Positions 33,242 to 41,382 of a stretch of 64,000 bases of DNA are shown here, piece by piece. The first letter of the stretch is position 1. Each line of letters starts with the position of its first letter. A program made the translations under genes and the position numbers. Location: the NCBI GenBank assembly GCA_934481345.1, contig CAKSPF010000001.1, positions 1 to 64,000 of the forward strand, in the 5' to 3' direction. The notes beneath the pieces were generated by a model that searched no databases, was not told where the DNA came from, and worked only from the letters and a program-made list of their open reading frames with translations. Source of the stretch: an uncultured Clostridia bacterium (GTDB lineage Bacteria; Bacillota; Clostridia; UMGS1810).

Positions 33242-34141
33242 TTAAAAATCTCCAATGCCTATTTCTTTCATGAGATTGTTTGAGTTGCGCCAGTCTTCTT
33301 TAACCTTTACCCAAAGCTGGAGATAAACCCTGCATCCGAGCAAATCTTCACAATCCTTTCTCGCCATTGTTCCGATTTCTTTAAGTGATTTACCGCCTTT
33401 GCCTATTATTATTCCTTTGTGAGAGTCCTTTTCACAGTATATATTTGCACTGATATTGTACATGCCCTTTTTAGCCGAATCATCATATTTCATTTTAATA
33501 ATTTCAACAGCCGTGCCATGAGGAATTTCCTGCCGTAGTATTACAAGCATTTTTTCGCGTATTATTTCTGCGACAATTTGTTTTTCCTGCTGATCCGTGA
33601 CCATTTCTTCGGGGTAATACATCGGGCCGCACGGCAAAATGTTTTTTATGATTTTTTTTAGCTCTTCAATATTCTCACCGGTTTTTGCACTTACGGGCAC
33701 AACATCCTCGAATTTATACTTCTGAGAATATGTACCTATGACAGCGAGCAATTCTTCTTTTTTTACGGTATCTGCTTTATTTATTACAAGTATTGTTTTT
33801 ATGCCGTCAAGCTTTTCTATGATTTTTTCTTCAGCCGGAGATATAGCGGTATCCGGTTCAACAACAAGTATAGCCGCGTCTATATCGTTTATTGTTTCGT
33901 TTACGGCTTTTATCATATTTTCCCCGAGCTTTGTTCTTGGCTTATGAAATCCGGGAGTATCCATAAATACTGCCTGAAATCCGTCACCGTGCATTATTCC
34001 GAGGATTTTATTTCTTGTAGTCTGCGGTTTTGGCGATATAATCGCAATTTTCTGTCCGACGAGTCTGTTCAGCAGCGTAGATTTTCCGACATTCGGCACT
34101 CCGACAATTCCGACATAACCCGATTTAAAATTATTATCCAT
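33242..34141 (-). CDS. era: GTPase Era
   Basis: The 299-residue GTPase binds the 3' end of 16S rRNA and assists 30S maturation. G1 GVPNVGKST, G3 DTPGFHKP, G4 NKAD and the C-terminal KH domain (GIIIGKGGKSLKEIG) are intact. AAAGGAG precedes the ATG. It follows ybeY by 13 nt within the yqfC-recO cluster. Confidence 0.97.
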   Translation of the reverse strand: MDNNFKSGYVGIVGVPNVGKSTLLNRLVGQKIAIISPKPQTTRNKILGIMHGDGFQAVFMDTPGFHKPRTKLGENMIKAVNETINDIDAAILVVEPDTAISPAEEKIIEKLDGIKTILVINKADTVKKEELLAVIGTYSQKYKFEDVVPVSAKTGENIEELKKIIKNILPCGPMYYPEEMVTDQQEKQIVAEIIREKMLVILRQEIPHGTAVEIIKMKYDDSAKKGMYNISANIYCEKDSHKGIIIGKGGKSLKEIGTMARKDCEDLLGCRVYLQLWVKVKEDWRNSNNLMKEIGIGDF

Positions 34142-34154
34142 ACCTGTCTCCTTT

Positions 34155-34640
34155 TTATCTCACAAGTCCCAGAGTTTCCAGGACTGCTTCTTCCTTTTGG
34201 CGCATAACGGCGCGCTCATCATCATTCTCATGATCATAACCGAGCAGATGCAAAACGCTGTGGCACACAAGATAGCCAAGCTCCCGTTCAAAAGAATGAC
34301 CGTATTCCTCACTCTGTTCCAAAACCTTTTCAAGCGACAAAACAATATCGCCCAAAATTAGCTTGTCCTCAAAAACATCACCGGTATTTTCTATAAGTTC
34401 TCCGTTTTCGAACTCAAGAATAGGGAAACTCAGAACATCTGTTTCGCGGTCTATTCCACGCTGTTCGGAATTAATTTTTCTGATGTTTTCATTGTCAGTC
34501 AGGCTAACTCCTACAAAACAGTCATGCAAAAAATTCTCATACTTCAGCGCAGCTTCAATAACTGTTTCTATCAAATCAGAGTATTCATTTTTAAAAGGTA
34601 TTTTATCCTGTTCGTTTTCTATATATGCTTCAATCTGCAT
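34155..34640 (-). CDS. ybeY: Endoribonuclease YbeY
   Basis: The 161-residue metal-dependent RNase takes part in 16S rRNA 3' processing and ribosome quality control. The zinc motif HSVLHLLGYDHENDDE supplies three histidines, and RGIDRETDVLSFP is the other family signature. I prefer the ATG at 34640, 9 nt after GGGGAGA, over the in-frame GTG at 34646 that overlaps phoH. Confidence 0.96.
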   Translation of the reverse strand: MQIEAYIENEQDKIPFKNEYSDLIETVIEAALKYENFLHDCFVGVSLTDNENIRKINSEQRGIDRETDVLSFPILEFENGELIENTGDVFEDKLILGDIVLSLEKVLEQSEEYGHSFERELGYLVCHSVLHLLGYDHENDDERAVMRQKEEAVLETLGLVR

Positions 34641-34642
34641 AA

Positions 34643-35641
34643 TCACTTATCTCCCCTCTTATAAACGGAGGCTTTTTTACCGACGTTTCTTGCGTTATCA
34701 CGTTTTTCATATGCCTTAATAATCTTTTGTACAAGACGGTGGCGCACAACATCGCGTTCCGAAAAAGTGCAGAACGCAATATCGTCTATATTTTTCAATA
34801 CGCTCATAACGTCTTTTAAGCCGCTCTTTTTGCCGTCGGGCAAATCAATCTGTGTAATGTCTCCGGTGACAATAGCCTTTGAATTAAACCCTATTCTTGT
34901 CAAAAACATTTTCATCTGTTCCGGAGTGGTATTCTGGGCTTCATCAAGTATAATAAAGCTGTCGTCAAGAGTACGCCCTCTCATATATGCAAGCGGCGCA
35001 ACCTCTATTGCACCTCTTTCGGAGAGTTTAGCAAAATTTTCCATGCCGAGCATTTCATAAAGTGCATCATACAGCGGTCTTAAATACGGATCTACTTTAT
35101 TTTGCAAATCACCGGGCAGAAAACCGAGTTTTTCACCCGCTTCAACTGCCGGACGCGTCAGAATTATCCGGCTTACGGTTTTATTCTTAAATTCTTTTAC
35201 AGCCATGGCGACCGCAAGATATGTTTTTCCTGTTCCGGCAGGACCTATTCCGAAGGTTATGGTGTTATTTTTAATTGCCTCCACATACGATTTCTGTCCG
35301 AGCGTTTTACTTTTAACCGGCTTTCCCTTTGCCGTTATACATACGCAGTCGCTGCCGTAAAGCTGTTCTGCGTCAATACCGTCTTTGGCAAGCTCTATGG
35401 CGTAATTGACATTCTGGTCATTAAGAGCATCGCCGCTGTCAAGAAGCTTTGCAAGATAGTCAATTGCCCTTTGTGCAAGCATGACATTTTCATCCGAACC
35501 CGAAATTTTTACGGCGCTGTCCCTGCTTACAATCGTAACGCTGAACTCACGTGATATTAAATTTATATTTTTATCATATTCGCCAAAAATTGATATTATC
35601 TTATCCATACTGTCAAATTCAAGAATTTTCTCCACTTGCAC
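34643..35641 (-). CDS. phoH: PhoH-family ATPase
   Basis: The 332-residue PhoH-like protein (YlxR/KH-type N-terminus, then a helicase-like ATPase) has Walker A GPAGTGKTYLAVAMAV, Walker B SFIILDEAQN and TPEQMKMFLTRIG. It is regularly found next to ybeY and is thought to act on RNA. Two GTG starts (35641, 35635) are possible behind GGAGG. The coding start overlaps the end of yqfD. Confidence 0.95.
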   Translation of the reverse strand: MQVEKILEFDSMDKIISIFGEYDKNINLISREFSVTIVSRDSAVKISGSDENVMLAQRAIDYLAKLLDSGDALNDQNVNYAIELAKDGIDAEQLYGSDCVCITAKGKPVKSKTLGQKSYVEAIKNNTITFGIGPAGTGKTYLAVAMAVKEFKNKTVSRIILTRPAVEAGEKLGFLPGDLQNKVDPYLRPLYDALYEMLGMENFAKLSERGAIEVAPLAYMRGRTLDDSFIILDEAQNTTPEQMKMFLTRIGFNSKAIVTGDITQIDLPDGKKSGLKDVMSVLKNIDDIAFCTFSERDVVRHRLVQKIIKAYEKRDNARNVGKKASVYKRGDK

Positions 35642-36833
35642 TTTCCTCCGATTTATCTATTTCCATTTTCACCGGCACAGCAATGTTTTCATTGCTTTCA
35701 ACCGACACTGTAACTATTAGGTTTCCGTTTTTGAGTTTATGGTATTCATATTCTTTTTTCAGAGTTTTCGCATCGCTGCCGCGTTCTGCCTCTATATCGC
35801 CGGTAAGCTTGTGAACCGCCGCCGATACAACCTCTGAATCCGAAATTTGAACATCCGTTCTTATTATCTCACAAAAAGTGTCTGTTGTAAAGGTCAGAGG
35901 AAGATAAATATTGTTAAAAATTTTCAGATTTTTTGTTTTGGTGGATTTTTCGTAGTATTTATACCCGGCATCGGGTTTTAAATACAATTTCAGATTTTTG
36001 CCGAATATGTTCAGACTTCTTTTGCACTTTCGCCTTCCGGAAAGCTCGCACACAATTTTGGTATGATGATACTCTCCGCTTTTTTCGCGCCATGTCTGCG
36101 CCATAACAGAGCCGTCCGAGTGTATGTATCTGTTGCCTCTGAAAGCAGTCGTGCTTATGCCGCTTATAAGCAAATCGCCTTCGTTTACCACATCACCGAC
36201 ATTAACAACCATTTGTCCCGATTTTGCCACTATATCGGTTATACGTCCGCTTTGCGATGCAACAATATTGTATACTTCATCGGGATTTACCGGTTCGGAG
36301 GAACTGCCCTTTTCACGCACTTCTACTATTGCTCTGGTGCCGTCTATGTTAACCCACAGCCACGCAAGAGAATCAACATCAATGAGCACTTTGTTCTGCA
36401 ACTGTTTTAAATTCCGCCCGAAACGGACACTGCCGACATATAATCCGTGCTTTTCAAGCGACTGAAGGATTATATCATTTGGTACGGTTTCATTTCCCTT
36501 AATATCTATCACCCAAATACACGATGTAAGATAAATCATAAACAGCACCGCTATAAAAGCCCCGGCAAAAAATCCGTAGCGTTTTCTCCTGAGGCGCATA
36601 TATATTCCCATACCGCTTTTATTTACAATGCTCACATGCACACCCGATTTACGCACACACGGTCTTATTTTTTTGAAGTCGGACGCATGCATGGAGCACA
36701 AAACTCCGAATTCATCCGTCCTGATACCGGATAATCTTATATAATTTGCAGAACAGAAATTGAAAAAACGTTCCTTTCCGCTTCCGCTTATCCTTACTGT
36801 AACACGATCGGGTATCTTTTTCAAAATATTCAA
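35619..36833 (-). CDS. yqfD: Sporulation protein YqfD
   Basis: The protein of about 404 residues is a YqfD/SpoIV-like membrane protein made in the mother cell. It has an N-terminal cytoplasmic part, one transmembrane helix near residues 85-105 (FFAGAFIAVLFMIYLTSCIW), then a long extracytoplasmic part (VIDIKGNETVP, GVRTGSV-like YVGSVRFGRN). The TTG at 36833 follows AGGGGAG at 6 nt; a GTG at 36851 overlaps yqfC. Its role in spore formation is not known in detail. Confidence 0.92.
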   Translation of the reverse strand: MNILKKIPDRVTVRISGSGKERFFNFCSANYIRLSGIRTDEFGVLCSMHASDFKKIRPCVRKSGVHVSIVNKSGMGIYMRLRRKRYGFFAGAFIAVLFMIYLTSCIWVIDIKGNETVPNDIILQSLEKHGLYVGSVRFGRNLKQLQNKVLIDVDSLAWLWVNIDGTRAIVEVREKGSSSEPVNPDEVYNIVASQSGRITDIVAKSGQMVVNVGDVVNEGDLLISGISTTAFRGNRYIHSDGSVMAQTWREKSGEYHHTKIVCELSGRRKCKRSLNIFGKNLKLYLKPDAGYKYYEKSTKTKNLKIFNNIYLPLTFTTDTFCEIIRTDVQISDSEVVSAAVHKLTGDIEAERGSDAKTLKKEYEYHKLKNGNLIVTVSVESNENIAVPVKMEIDKSEESASGENS

Positions 36834-36847
36834 GACTATCTCCCCTA

Positions 36848-37120
36848 TCACTCTTTGCGGCTAAGATAACTTATTTTTGTAACCTTACCCGAAATATTAA
36901 TTGCCGATGCGGAAAAATCATTTATGACCAATCCTTTTCCTTCTATGCTGAGGCAAAAGTCAACAAAATCTATACTTATTTCCTCATCGGTGAAAAGTCT
37001 GATTGTCTTGTAGTTTTCAATATTAATTTTATTATCGGATTCTATTGTCATCAATGGTATTTCAGCGTCGAAATTTTTAATATCCGCCACAACCTCCGGT
37101 ATTTTTCCGAATACAGACAT
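36848..37120 (-). CDS. yqfC: Sporulation protein YqfC
   Basis: This 90-residue YabP/YqfC-family protein is expected to work with YqfD in the mother cell. The family core is recognisable in IPLMTIESDNKINIENYKTI and CLSIEGKGLVINDFSASAI, ending ITKISYL-like GKVTKISYLS. GGAGG precedes the ATG. Confidence 0.9.
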   Translation of the reverse strand: MSVFGKIPEVVADIKNFDAEIPLMTIESDNKINIENYKTIRLFTDEEISIDFVDFCLSIEGKGLVINDFSASAINISGKVTKISYLSRKE

Positions 37121-37144
37121 ATGCCAAAACCTCCGTCATAAAAT

Positions 37145-37173
37145 ACTTTATGATTGAAAACTTAAAGATATGA
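37145..37173 (-). promoter_or_regulatory. Candidate sigma-E promoter of yqfCD
   Basis: Minus strand TCATATCT (37166-37173) and TCATAAAGT (37145-37153) with about 12 nt between fit a relaxed sigma-E pattern (-35 near CATATT, -10 near CATACAAT). It lies upstream of a gene known to be sigma-E dependent in B. subtilis. The intergene is shared with divergent ylbJ, and TCATAAAATACTTTATGA is almost palindromic. Confidence 0.45.
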
Positions 37174-37184
37174 GGGGGATTTTC

Positions 37185-38264
37185 GTGTCGGAAAAAATTT
37201 TTAAATCAAACACCGGAAATACATATTATACATCCGTTATAAGCCTTATCTGTATGATACTTATGATTTCAAATCCGGAAGCAATAATGAATTCCGCAAA
37301 AAATGCGCTTGTAATGTGTTTTACCGCTATTATACCCGCGCTATTCCCGTTTATGGTTGCGTCTTCGGTCTTTGTAAATTCGGTTGACCGAAAGTTTTTT
37401 TTCATAGCAGAACCGGCAATGCGGTTTTTTTTCGGAATAAGCGCTGCCGGTGCCGCAGCTCTTATCCCGGGGATACTGTGCGGATATCCGGTCGGAGCAA
37501 GCTGCACATGCAAGCTTTATGAAAAAAATCAGATTTCAAAATCGGAAGCCGAATCGCTGATTGCTTTTTCAAACAATTCGGGACCGCTTTTTATTATAGG
37601 TTCTGTCGGCTGCGGAATTTTGAAAAATTTCAGACAAGGAATATATCTGTATGCAATTCACATTTTATGTGCGGTAATCTGCGGAATAATTCTAAAACCT
37701 TATACCGTACAGACTGTCAAAAGCATACAATCATCAAAAAGCGAAAAAAGAGCAGTATCCTTTGTTGACGCAGTATGCGACAGCACATCGGCTGTATTAA
37801 AGGTATGTGGCTTTGTGGTAATATTTGCGGTAATAAATGCCGTGATAATGCCTCTGATAAGATTTTTTCCGCCAATAGTCAAATGCTTTGCCGCAGCTTT
37901 CCTTGAGCTTACCAATGCCGTAGGTACTGCAAACCGTCAAATAAACAGCACCGTTCTGAAACTCATGATAATAAGCGGAGCAATGGGTTGGTCGGGATTG
38001 TCGGTTCATATGCAGGTAAAAAGTATAGTAAAGACACATAATTTATCAATGAAAAAATACTATTTTATCAAAATCGTTGCAGCAGTGATTTCTATGCTGC
38101 TGGCATATTTGTTTTTTGGAAATTTATTCAGCACAGATATACAAAGCACTTTAATAATGCTCAGTTGTATTTTTTTATTAGCGGCAATAACGCTTATAAT
38201 CAGGAATACCGTTAAATCTTTACTTTACAGAAAAAGAAAATACAAAACTAAAAATGCCGTATAA
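37185..38264 (+). CDS. ylbJ: Sporulation membrane protein YlbJ
   Basis: The 359-residue integral membrane protein of the nucleoside-recognition (Gate) family has about eight helices. Signatures are IIPALFPFMVASSVF, GILCGYPVGASCTCKLYE and AFSNNSGPLFIIGSVG. YlbJ is produced during sporulation and is needed for proper spore cortex in B. subtilis. The GTG at 37185 is chosen because GAGGGGG lies 6 nt before it; an ATG at 37170 precedes that site. It diverges from yqfC. Confidence 0.9.
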   Translation: MSEKIFKSNTGNTYYTSVISLICMILMISNPEAIMNSAKNALVMCFTAIIPALFPFMVASSVFVNSVDRKFFFIAEPAMRFFFGISAAGAAALIPGILCGYPVGASCTCKLYEKNQISKSEAESLIAFSNNSGPLFIIGSVGCGILKNFRQGIYLYAIHILCAVICGIILKPYTVQTVKSIQSSKSEKRAVSFVDAVCDSTSAVLKVCGFVVIFAVINAVIMPLIRFFPPIVKCFAAAFLELTNAVGTANRQINSTVLKLMIISGAMGWSGLSVHMQVKSIVKTHNLSMKKYYFIKIVAAVISMLLAYLFFGNLFSTDIQSTLIMLSCIFLLAAITLIIRNTVKSLLYRKRKYKTKNAV

Positions 38265-38268
38265 ATGC

Positions 38269-38294
38269 AAAACGGGAGGAAATCCTCCCGTTTT
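38269..38294. terminator. Bidirectional terminator between ylbJ and the 3D-domain gene
   Basis: AAAACGGGAGGA-AA-TCCTCCCGTTTT is a perfect hairpin with A/T runs on both sides, placed between two convergent genes. Confidence 0.93.
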
Positions 38295-38295
38295 C

Positions 38296-39402
38296 TTAAT
38301 TCAATATATACACATTTACATTTCGTCTGCCAAACTGCATACATTCGCTGTTTGTATTAAAGAACAAGTCAACCTTATTTCCTTTAATTGCGCCGCCTGT
38401 ATCTTCCGCCACGCAATATCCGTAAACAAAACTTCCGTCGGCAGATTCTATATACATTCTTGTGCCAAGCGGTATAACCCTCGGATCTACCGCAACGGTA
38501 CCGTATTTAGCCTGTGTACCGCTTGCTGTTATGCCGTATCCCTTCTGTCCCGGTCTTTTGCCGCAGCTTTGGAAAGACAAGTCATATGCGGTAGCGTTAC
38601 AGGTAATAACTTTTGAATACGAAAAGTCATCGCCTTTTTCCGTAACTTTGCCGCCTCTTGTTCCGACAGCCTTAATCTCATCAACAGGGTCTTTTATACG
38701 TTCTGTAGAAATCAGCTCTCTGCCGGCTTCCACACCGTCGTACAACAAAACCTCATATGTTTCGCAGTCAATACCCTCAACGCCTTGAGTCTGTATTGTA
38801 CTGTCCGAAATACTCATAGATGTGTCACGAATTGTTTTGGTTGCAAAAGGAACTGATTTTTCAACCTTTTCAATCCGTTTAATTACCTTGATAACCGAAA
38901 GCTCTGTTCTGACACCGAGCTTAGTTTCCAAAGGCAGGCTTACAATATCATGATAATTAATATCAAAACCTTTTTCGTCAAGAAAGTCGCCCACGGTACT
39001 TGCAGTAGTCATATAACTTCTGGTACTGCCGGCAGCAGTTAAATCAACTTTTCTGACTCTTTGTATTACTATTGTTTGCGAAGCTGTAATGAAACTGTCG
39101 CGCTCCGGAGAAACAATATCGTAATCGGATATGTCGATTCCGGACTGTGCAAACAAATCTGCGACAGTTGTTCTCGGTGATGTAATCTCAAGGTGATTTT
39201 CGCCGTCAACAATATTTACCTCAAAATACTGAGGTGCAGCGTAACTGATTGTGCTTGCAAATACAAACACAGCCGCAACGGCTATTGAAACCTTTTCCCT
39301 CAAGTGCATCATCTTTTTAAACACATCATAAATATCTCTATTGCGGCGAACTGTATGTTCTGATGAGATTTTCTTTATTTTTTCTGCAATCTCTGAAAAC
39401 AT
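38296..39402 (-). CDS. YabE-like cell-wall protein with G5 and 3D domains
   Basis: The 368-residue exported protein has a basic N-terminus and a single signal-anchor helix (VSIAVAAVFVFASTISYA, residues about 36-54). Two DUF348 repeats follow (ITSPRTTVADLFAQSGID and TTASTVGDFLDEKGFD), then a G5 domain (about 170-255) and a C-terminal 3D domain with the three aspartates: ATAYDLS, VAVDPRVIPLG and VAEDTGGAIKGNKVDLFF. The 3D fold is shared with MltA-like lytic transglycosylases and resuscitation-promoting factors, so peptidoglycan cutting is the likely job. Confidence 0.92.
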   Translation of the reverse strand: MFSEIAEKIKKISSEHTVRRNRDIYDVFKKMMHLREKVSIAVAAVFVFASTISYAAPQYFEVNIVDGENHLEITSPRTTVADLFAQSGIDISDYDIVSPERDSFITASQTIVIQRVRKVDLTAAGSTRSYMTTASTVGDFLDEKGFDINYHDIVSLPLETKLGVRTELSVIKVIKRIEKVEKSVPFATKTIRDTSMSISDSTIQTQGVEGIDCETYEVLLYDGVEAGRELISTERIKDPVDEIKAVGTRGGKVTEKGDDFSYSKVITCNATAYDLSFQSCGKRPGQKGYGITASGTQAKYGTVAVDPRVIPLGTRMYIESADGSFVYGYCVAEDTGGAIKGNKVDLFFNTNSECMQFGRRNVNVYILN

Positions 39403-39443
39403 AAATTTCCTCCTTAATAGATTTTGCCTTGCGTTCGTCGTTC

Positions 39444-39472
39444 ATTTTATGGCAAAATCAAGTTTTTGTCAA
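39444..39472 (-). promoter_or_regulatory. Promoter of the 3D-domain gene
   Basis: Minus strand TTGACA (39467-39472) and TAAAAT (39444-39449) with a 17-nt spacer. The transcript start would be about 33 nt before the ATG, leaving no room for a long riboswitch. Confidence 0.75.
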
Positions 39473-39800
39473 ATTTCAAAATTAAATTCATTGTGCACAT
39501 CACACAAAAAATTTTAATTTTTTTGACTTTTAAATCAAATTAACCAAATTTAAACCTAATTCCAAATATTGCCTGTCACTGCTTAAACCGTGGGAATGTT
39601 GTTATATTAGCCAATAATTACAAAAATATTACGCCGAAAATTAAGTTTGTGCAGATTTTACAAAATTTGCCCGCCCCCAATCACCACATATAGTATCGCA
39701 GCAAATCACATTACCTATATATAGTTTTCAAAGCTTTCAAATATGTTAAAAAGTTATTAAAAAACCGAATTTGTGTCATATTCGACACAAATTCGGTTTT
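39473..39800. other. Intergenic region with a hairpin terminator
   Basis: This AT-rich stretch holds a perfect hairpin at 39761-39800 (AAAACCGAATTTGTGTC with its inverse), just after the small ORF on the minus strand. A G-rich run on the minus strand near 39670 (GGGGGCGGGC) and the pair CACAAA/TTTGTG are visible, but no known riboswitch core was recognised. Confidence 0.5.
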
Positions 39801-39803
39801 AAT

Positions 39804-40022
39804 TTAGTTGCGTTTTTCAAAATTATGTATACTATTTTTTACGTTATATTTATTGCTTTTGCAGTTATTCATGTAATTTAAAACATATTTTTCTGCGTTA
39901 TCTTGTTCCAATAACGCAATTATACAATTTACCGTATATAAATTACACTTAATTTTTGAGAAATGCAGGAATTTCCTTGCTTTAAAGGTTATTACCGGCT
40001 TGTCGGAATATATAAAAATCAT
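39804..40022 (-). CDS. Possible 72-residue orphan protein
   Basis: An ATG frame of 72 codons lies alone between two terminators (40057-40086 upstream, 39761-39800 downstream, 3 nt past its stop). The product is basic and Asn/Lys-rich with no motif I know (MIFIYSDKPVITFKARKF at the start). There is no good ribosome site. The tight placement against a terminator is the main argument that it is transcribed. Confidence 0.35.
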   Translation of the reverse strand: MIFIYSDKPVITFKARKFLHFSKIKCNLYTVNCIIALLEQDNAEKYVLNYMNNCKSNKYNVKNSIHNFEKRN

Positions 40023-40056
40023 GCTGAAAAGTTGCGATTTGATGACATATTATTAC

Positions 40057-40086
40057 ATAAAAAAATCGGCATTACAATGCCGATTT
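40057..40086 (-). terminator. Terminator of the V-ATPase / toprim transcript
   Basis: AAATCGGCATT (40063-40073) pairs with AATGCCGATTT (40076-40086); a run of U follows on the minus strand. It lies 64 nt past the toprim gene. Confidence 0.85.
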
Positions 40087-40150
40087 AAGATGTAAAATCA
40101 AATTGAATTTTCACATGTAAATATCAAGTATATATTATAGAAGAAACTCG

Positions 40151-40750
40151 TCACATTTTTTTGCATTTTGCGTCAATTTCTTCCACAAAAGCCCTGTATT
40201 CATCATATGTATACAGCTCATTCAAAACGTCCAAAAGCATATTTGCGGAAATACGTCCCGGAAGCTTTAATTTCCTTTTTAATAAATCACGCTTACGGTC
40301 ACTTCCGCTTAAACCGCTGAATCCGTCGGAAAACAAATCTGCTTTTGTAATAAGCCTTCTGTCATCATCAGCTTTGAGCTCACATTCCGCATTTTTAAGT
40401 GCATTTATAATTATCTCATCGCTTACACCTTCGACACCCAAAAAACCTTCTTTGGAGGCACGGGGCTTGCGTTTTTCCTTGCCTTTTATATCCGGTATAT
40501 ACGCATGCTTAACGTTTTTTCCGCACAGTATATTTTTAAGATAATTCCTTATTGTAAATCCTGCCTTATCACTGTCCGTAAATATAATTACTCCGTTTTT
40601 GTCGGCAAGGCGCTTTATCATATCTCTTTGTTTTTTGTTTTTGAATATCATAAAGCCGTCTGTTACAACTATTGTAGCATCTACGAGCGATGAAAGCTTA
40701 ATTTTGTCATAAGTGCCCTCAACTATAATAATCTCTTTAATTCTAAGCAT
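40151..40750 (-). CDS. Toprim/DUF4093 protein (RNase M5-like)
   Basis: The 199-residue protein starts with a toprim domain: IIIVEGTYDKIKL (catalytic Glu), then VIIFTDSDKAGFTIRNYL (DxD). The GKEKRKPRASKEGFLGVEGV stretch and the C-terminal helices match the DUF4093 family related to RNase M5, which trims 5S rRNA precursors in Firmicutes. Whether this subfamily acts on 5S rRNA is not certain. It follows the V-ATPase D subunit by 14 nt. Confidence 0.85.
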   Translation of the reverse strand: MLRIKEIIIVEGTYDKIKLSSLVDATIVVTDGFMIFKNKKQRDMIKRLADKNGVIIFTDSDKAGFTIRNYLKNILCGKNVKHAYIPDIKGKEKRKPRASKEGFLGVEGVSDEIIINALKNAECELKADDDRRLITKADLFSDGFSGLSGSDRKRDLLKRKLKLPGRISANMLLDVLNELYTYDEYRAFVEEIDAKCKKM

Positions 40751-40764
40751 TCAGCACCTCGAAT

Positions 40765-41382
40765 TTATTTTTCATTCTGACGTTTTATAACCTTCAGTCT
40801 TGTGAATTCTTCACGTTCTTTTTCTTCCAGAAAGTTAGTTATAACAGTAACAATTTCCTCATATTTCGGGATATTTATGTTTTTGAGGGAATTTGCTCTT
40901 TTTTGCGTTTTTTTGATATTATTTGCAAGTCTGTATACCGAATTTTCGACTGCGGCAAGCTCTATTGTAAGTTCTTTTACAAGATTGAATTTTATAAAAG
41001 CTATATCCAGTTGATCTCCCGTATTCAGCAAATCATATATAACCTGCTTATCTGATTTAATGTTATTAACCTCCGGAATTTCAACACCCATAACCGAACG
41101 GTACTTAATATCAAGCGAATCGTCAATATCAATACAATCGGCAATTTCCATTATCCGCGTTATTCCCTGGGAAATATTTGCATTTTGCAGCGCGGTATAT
41201 GCTTCGGTATAGGCGCTGTTTATTTTAGCCTGAATATCCTGTGCACGGTCAATGAGCATCATCATTTCTCTTATGAGGATATTTCTTTTTTTGTCAAGCA
41301 AATCATACCCTTGCTTAGAAAGCTTCAATGCATTTTTTGCAAAAATAAGGTTTCCCTTTGTAGGAAAAAGTGTCATATCCAT
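40765..41382 (-). CDS. atpD: V-type ATP synthase subunit D
   Basis: The 205-residue subunit forms the central rotor shaft. It is a long antiparallel coiled coil with the typical start TKGNLIFAKNALKLSKQGYDLLDKKR (given in part: residues 8-33) and the later RRVNALEN-like RANSLKNINIP. It shares one base with the end of the B gene. It is the last ATPase gene of the operon. Confidence 0.95.
   Translation of the reverse strand: MDMTLFPTKGNLIFAKNALKLSKQGYDLLDKKRNILIREMMMLIDRAQDIQAKINSAYTEAYTALQNANISQGITRIMEIADCIDIDDSLDIKYRSVMGVEIPEVNNIKSDKQVIYDLLNTGDQLDIAFIKFNLVKELTIELAAVENSVYRLANNIKKTQKRANSLKNINIPKYEEIVTVITNFLEEKEREEFTRLKVIKRQNEK

Noticed and set aside
39473..39760. Possible c-di-AMP (ydaO) riboswitch before the 3D-domain gene
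   Set aside because: Such genes are often controlled that way, but I could not find the conserved core, and a good promoter lies downstream at 39444-39472.
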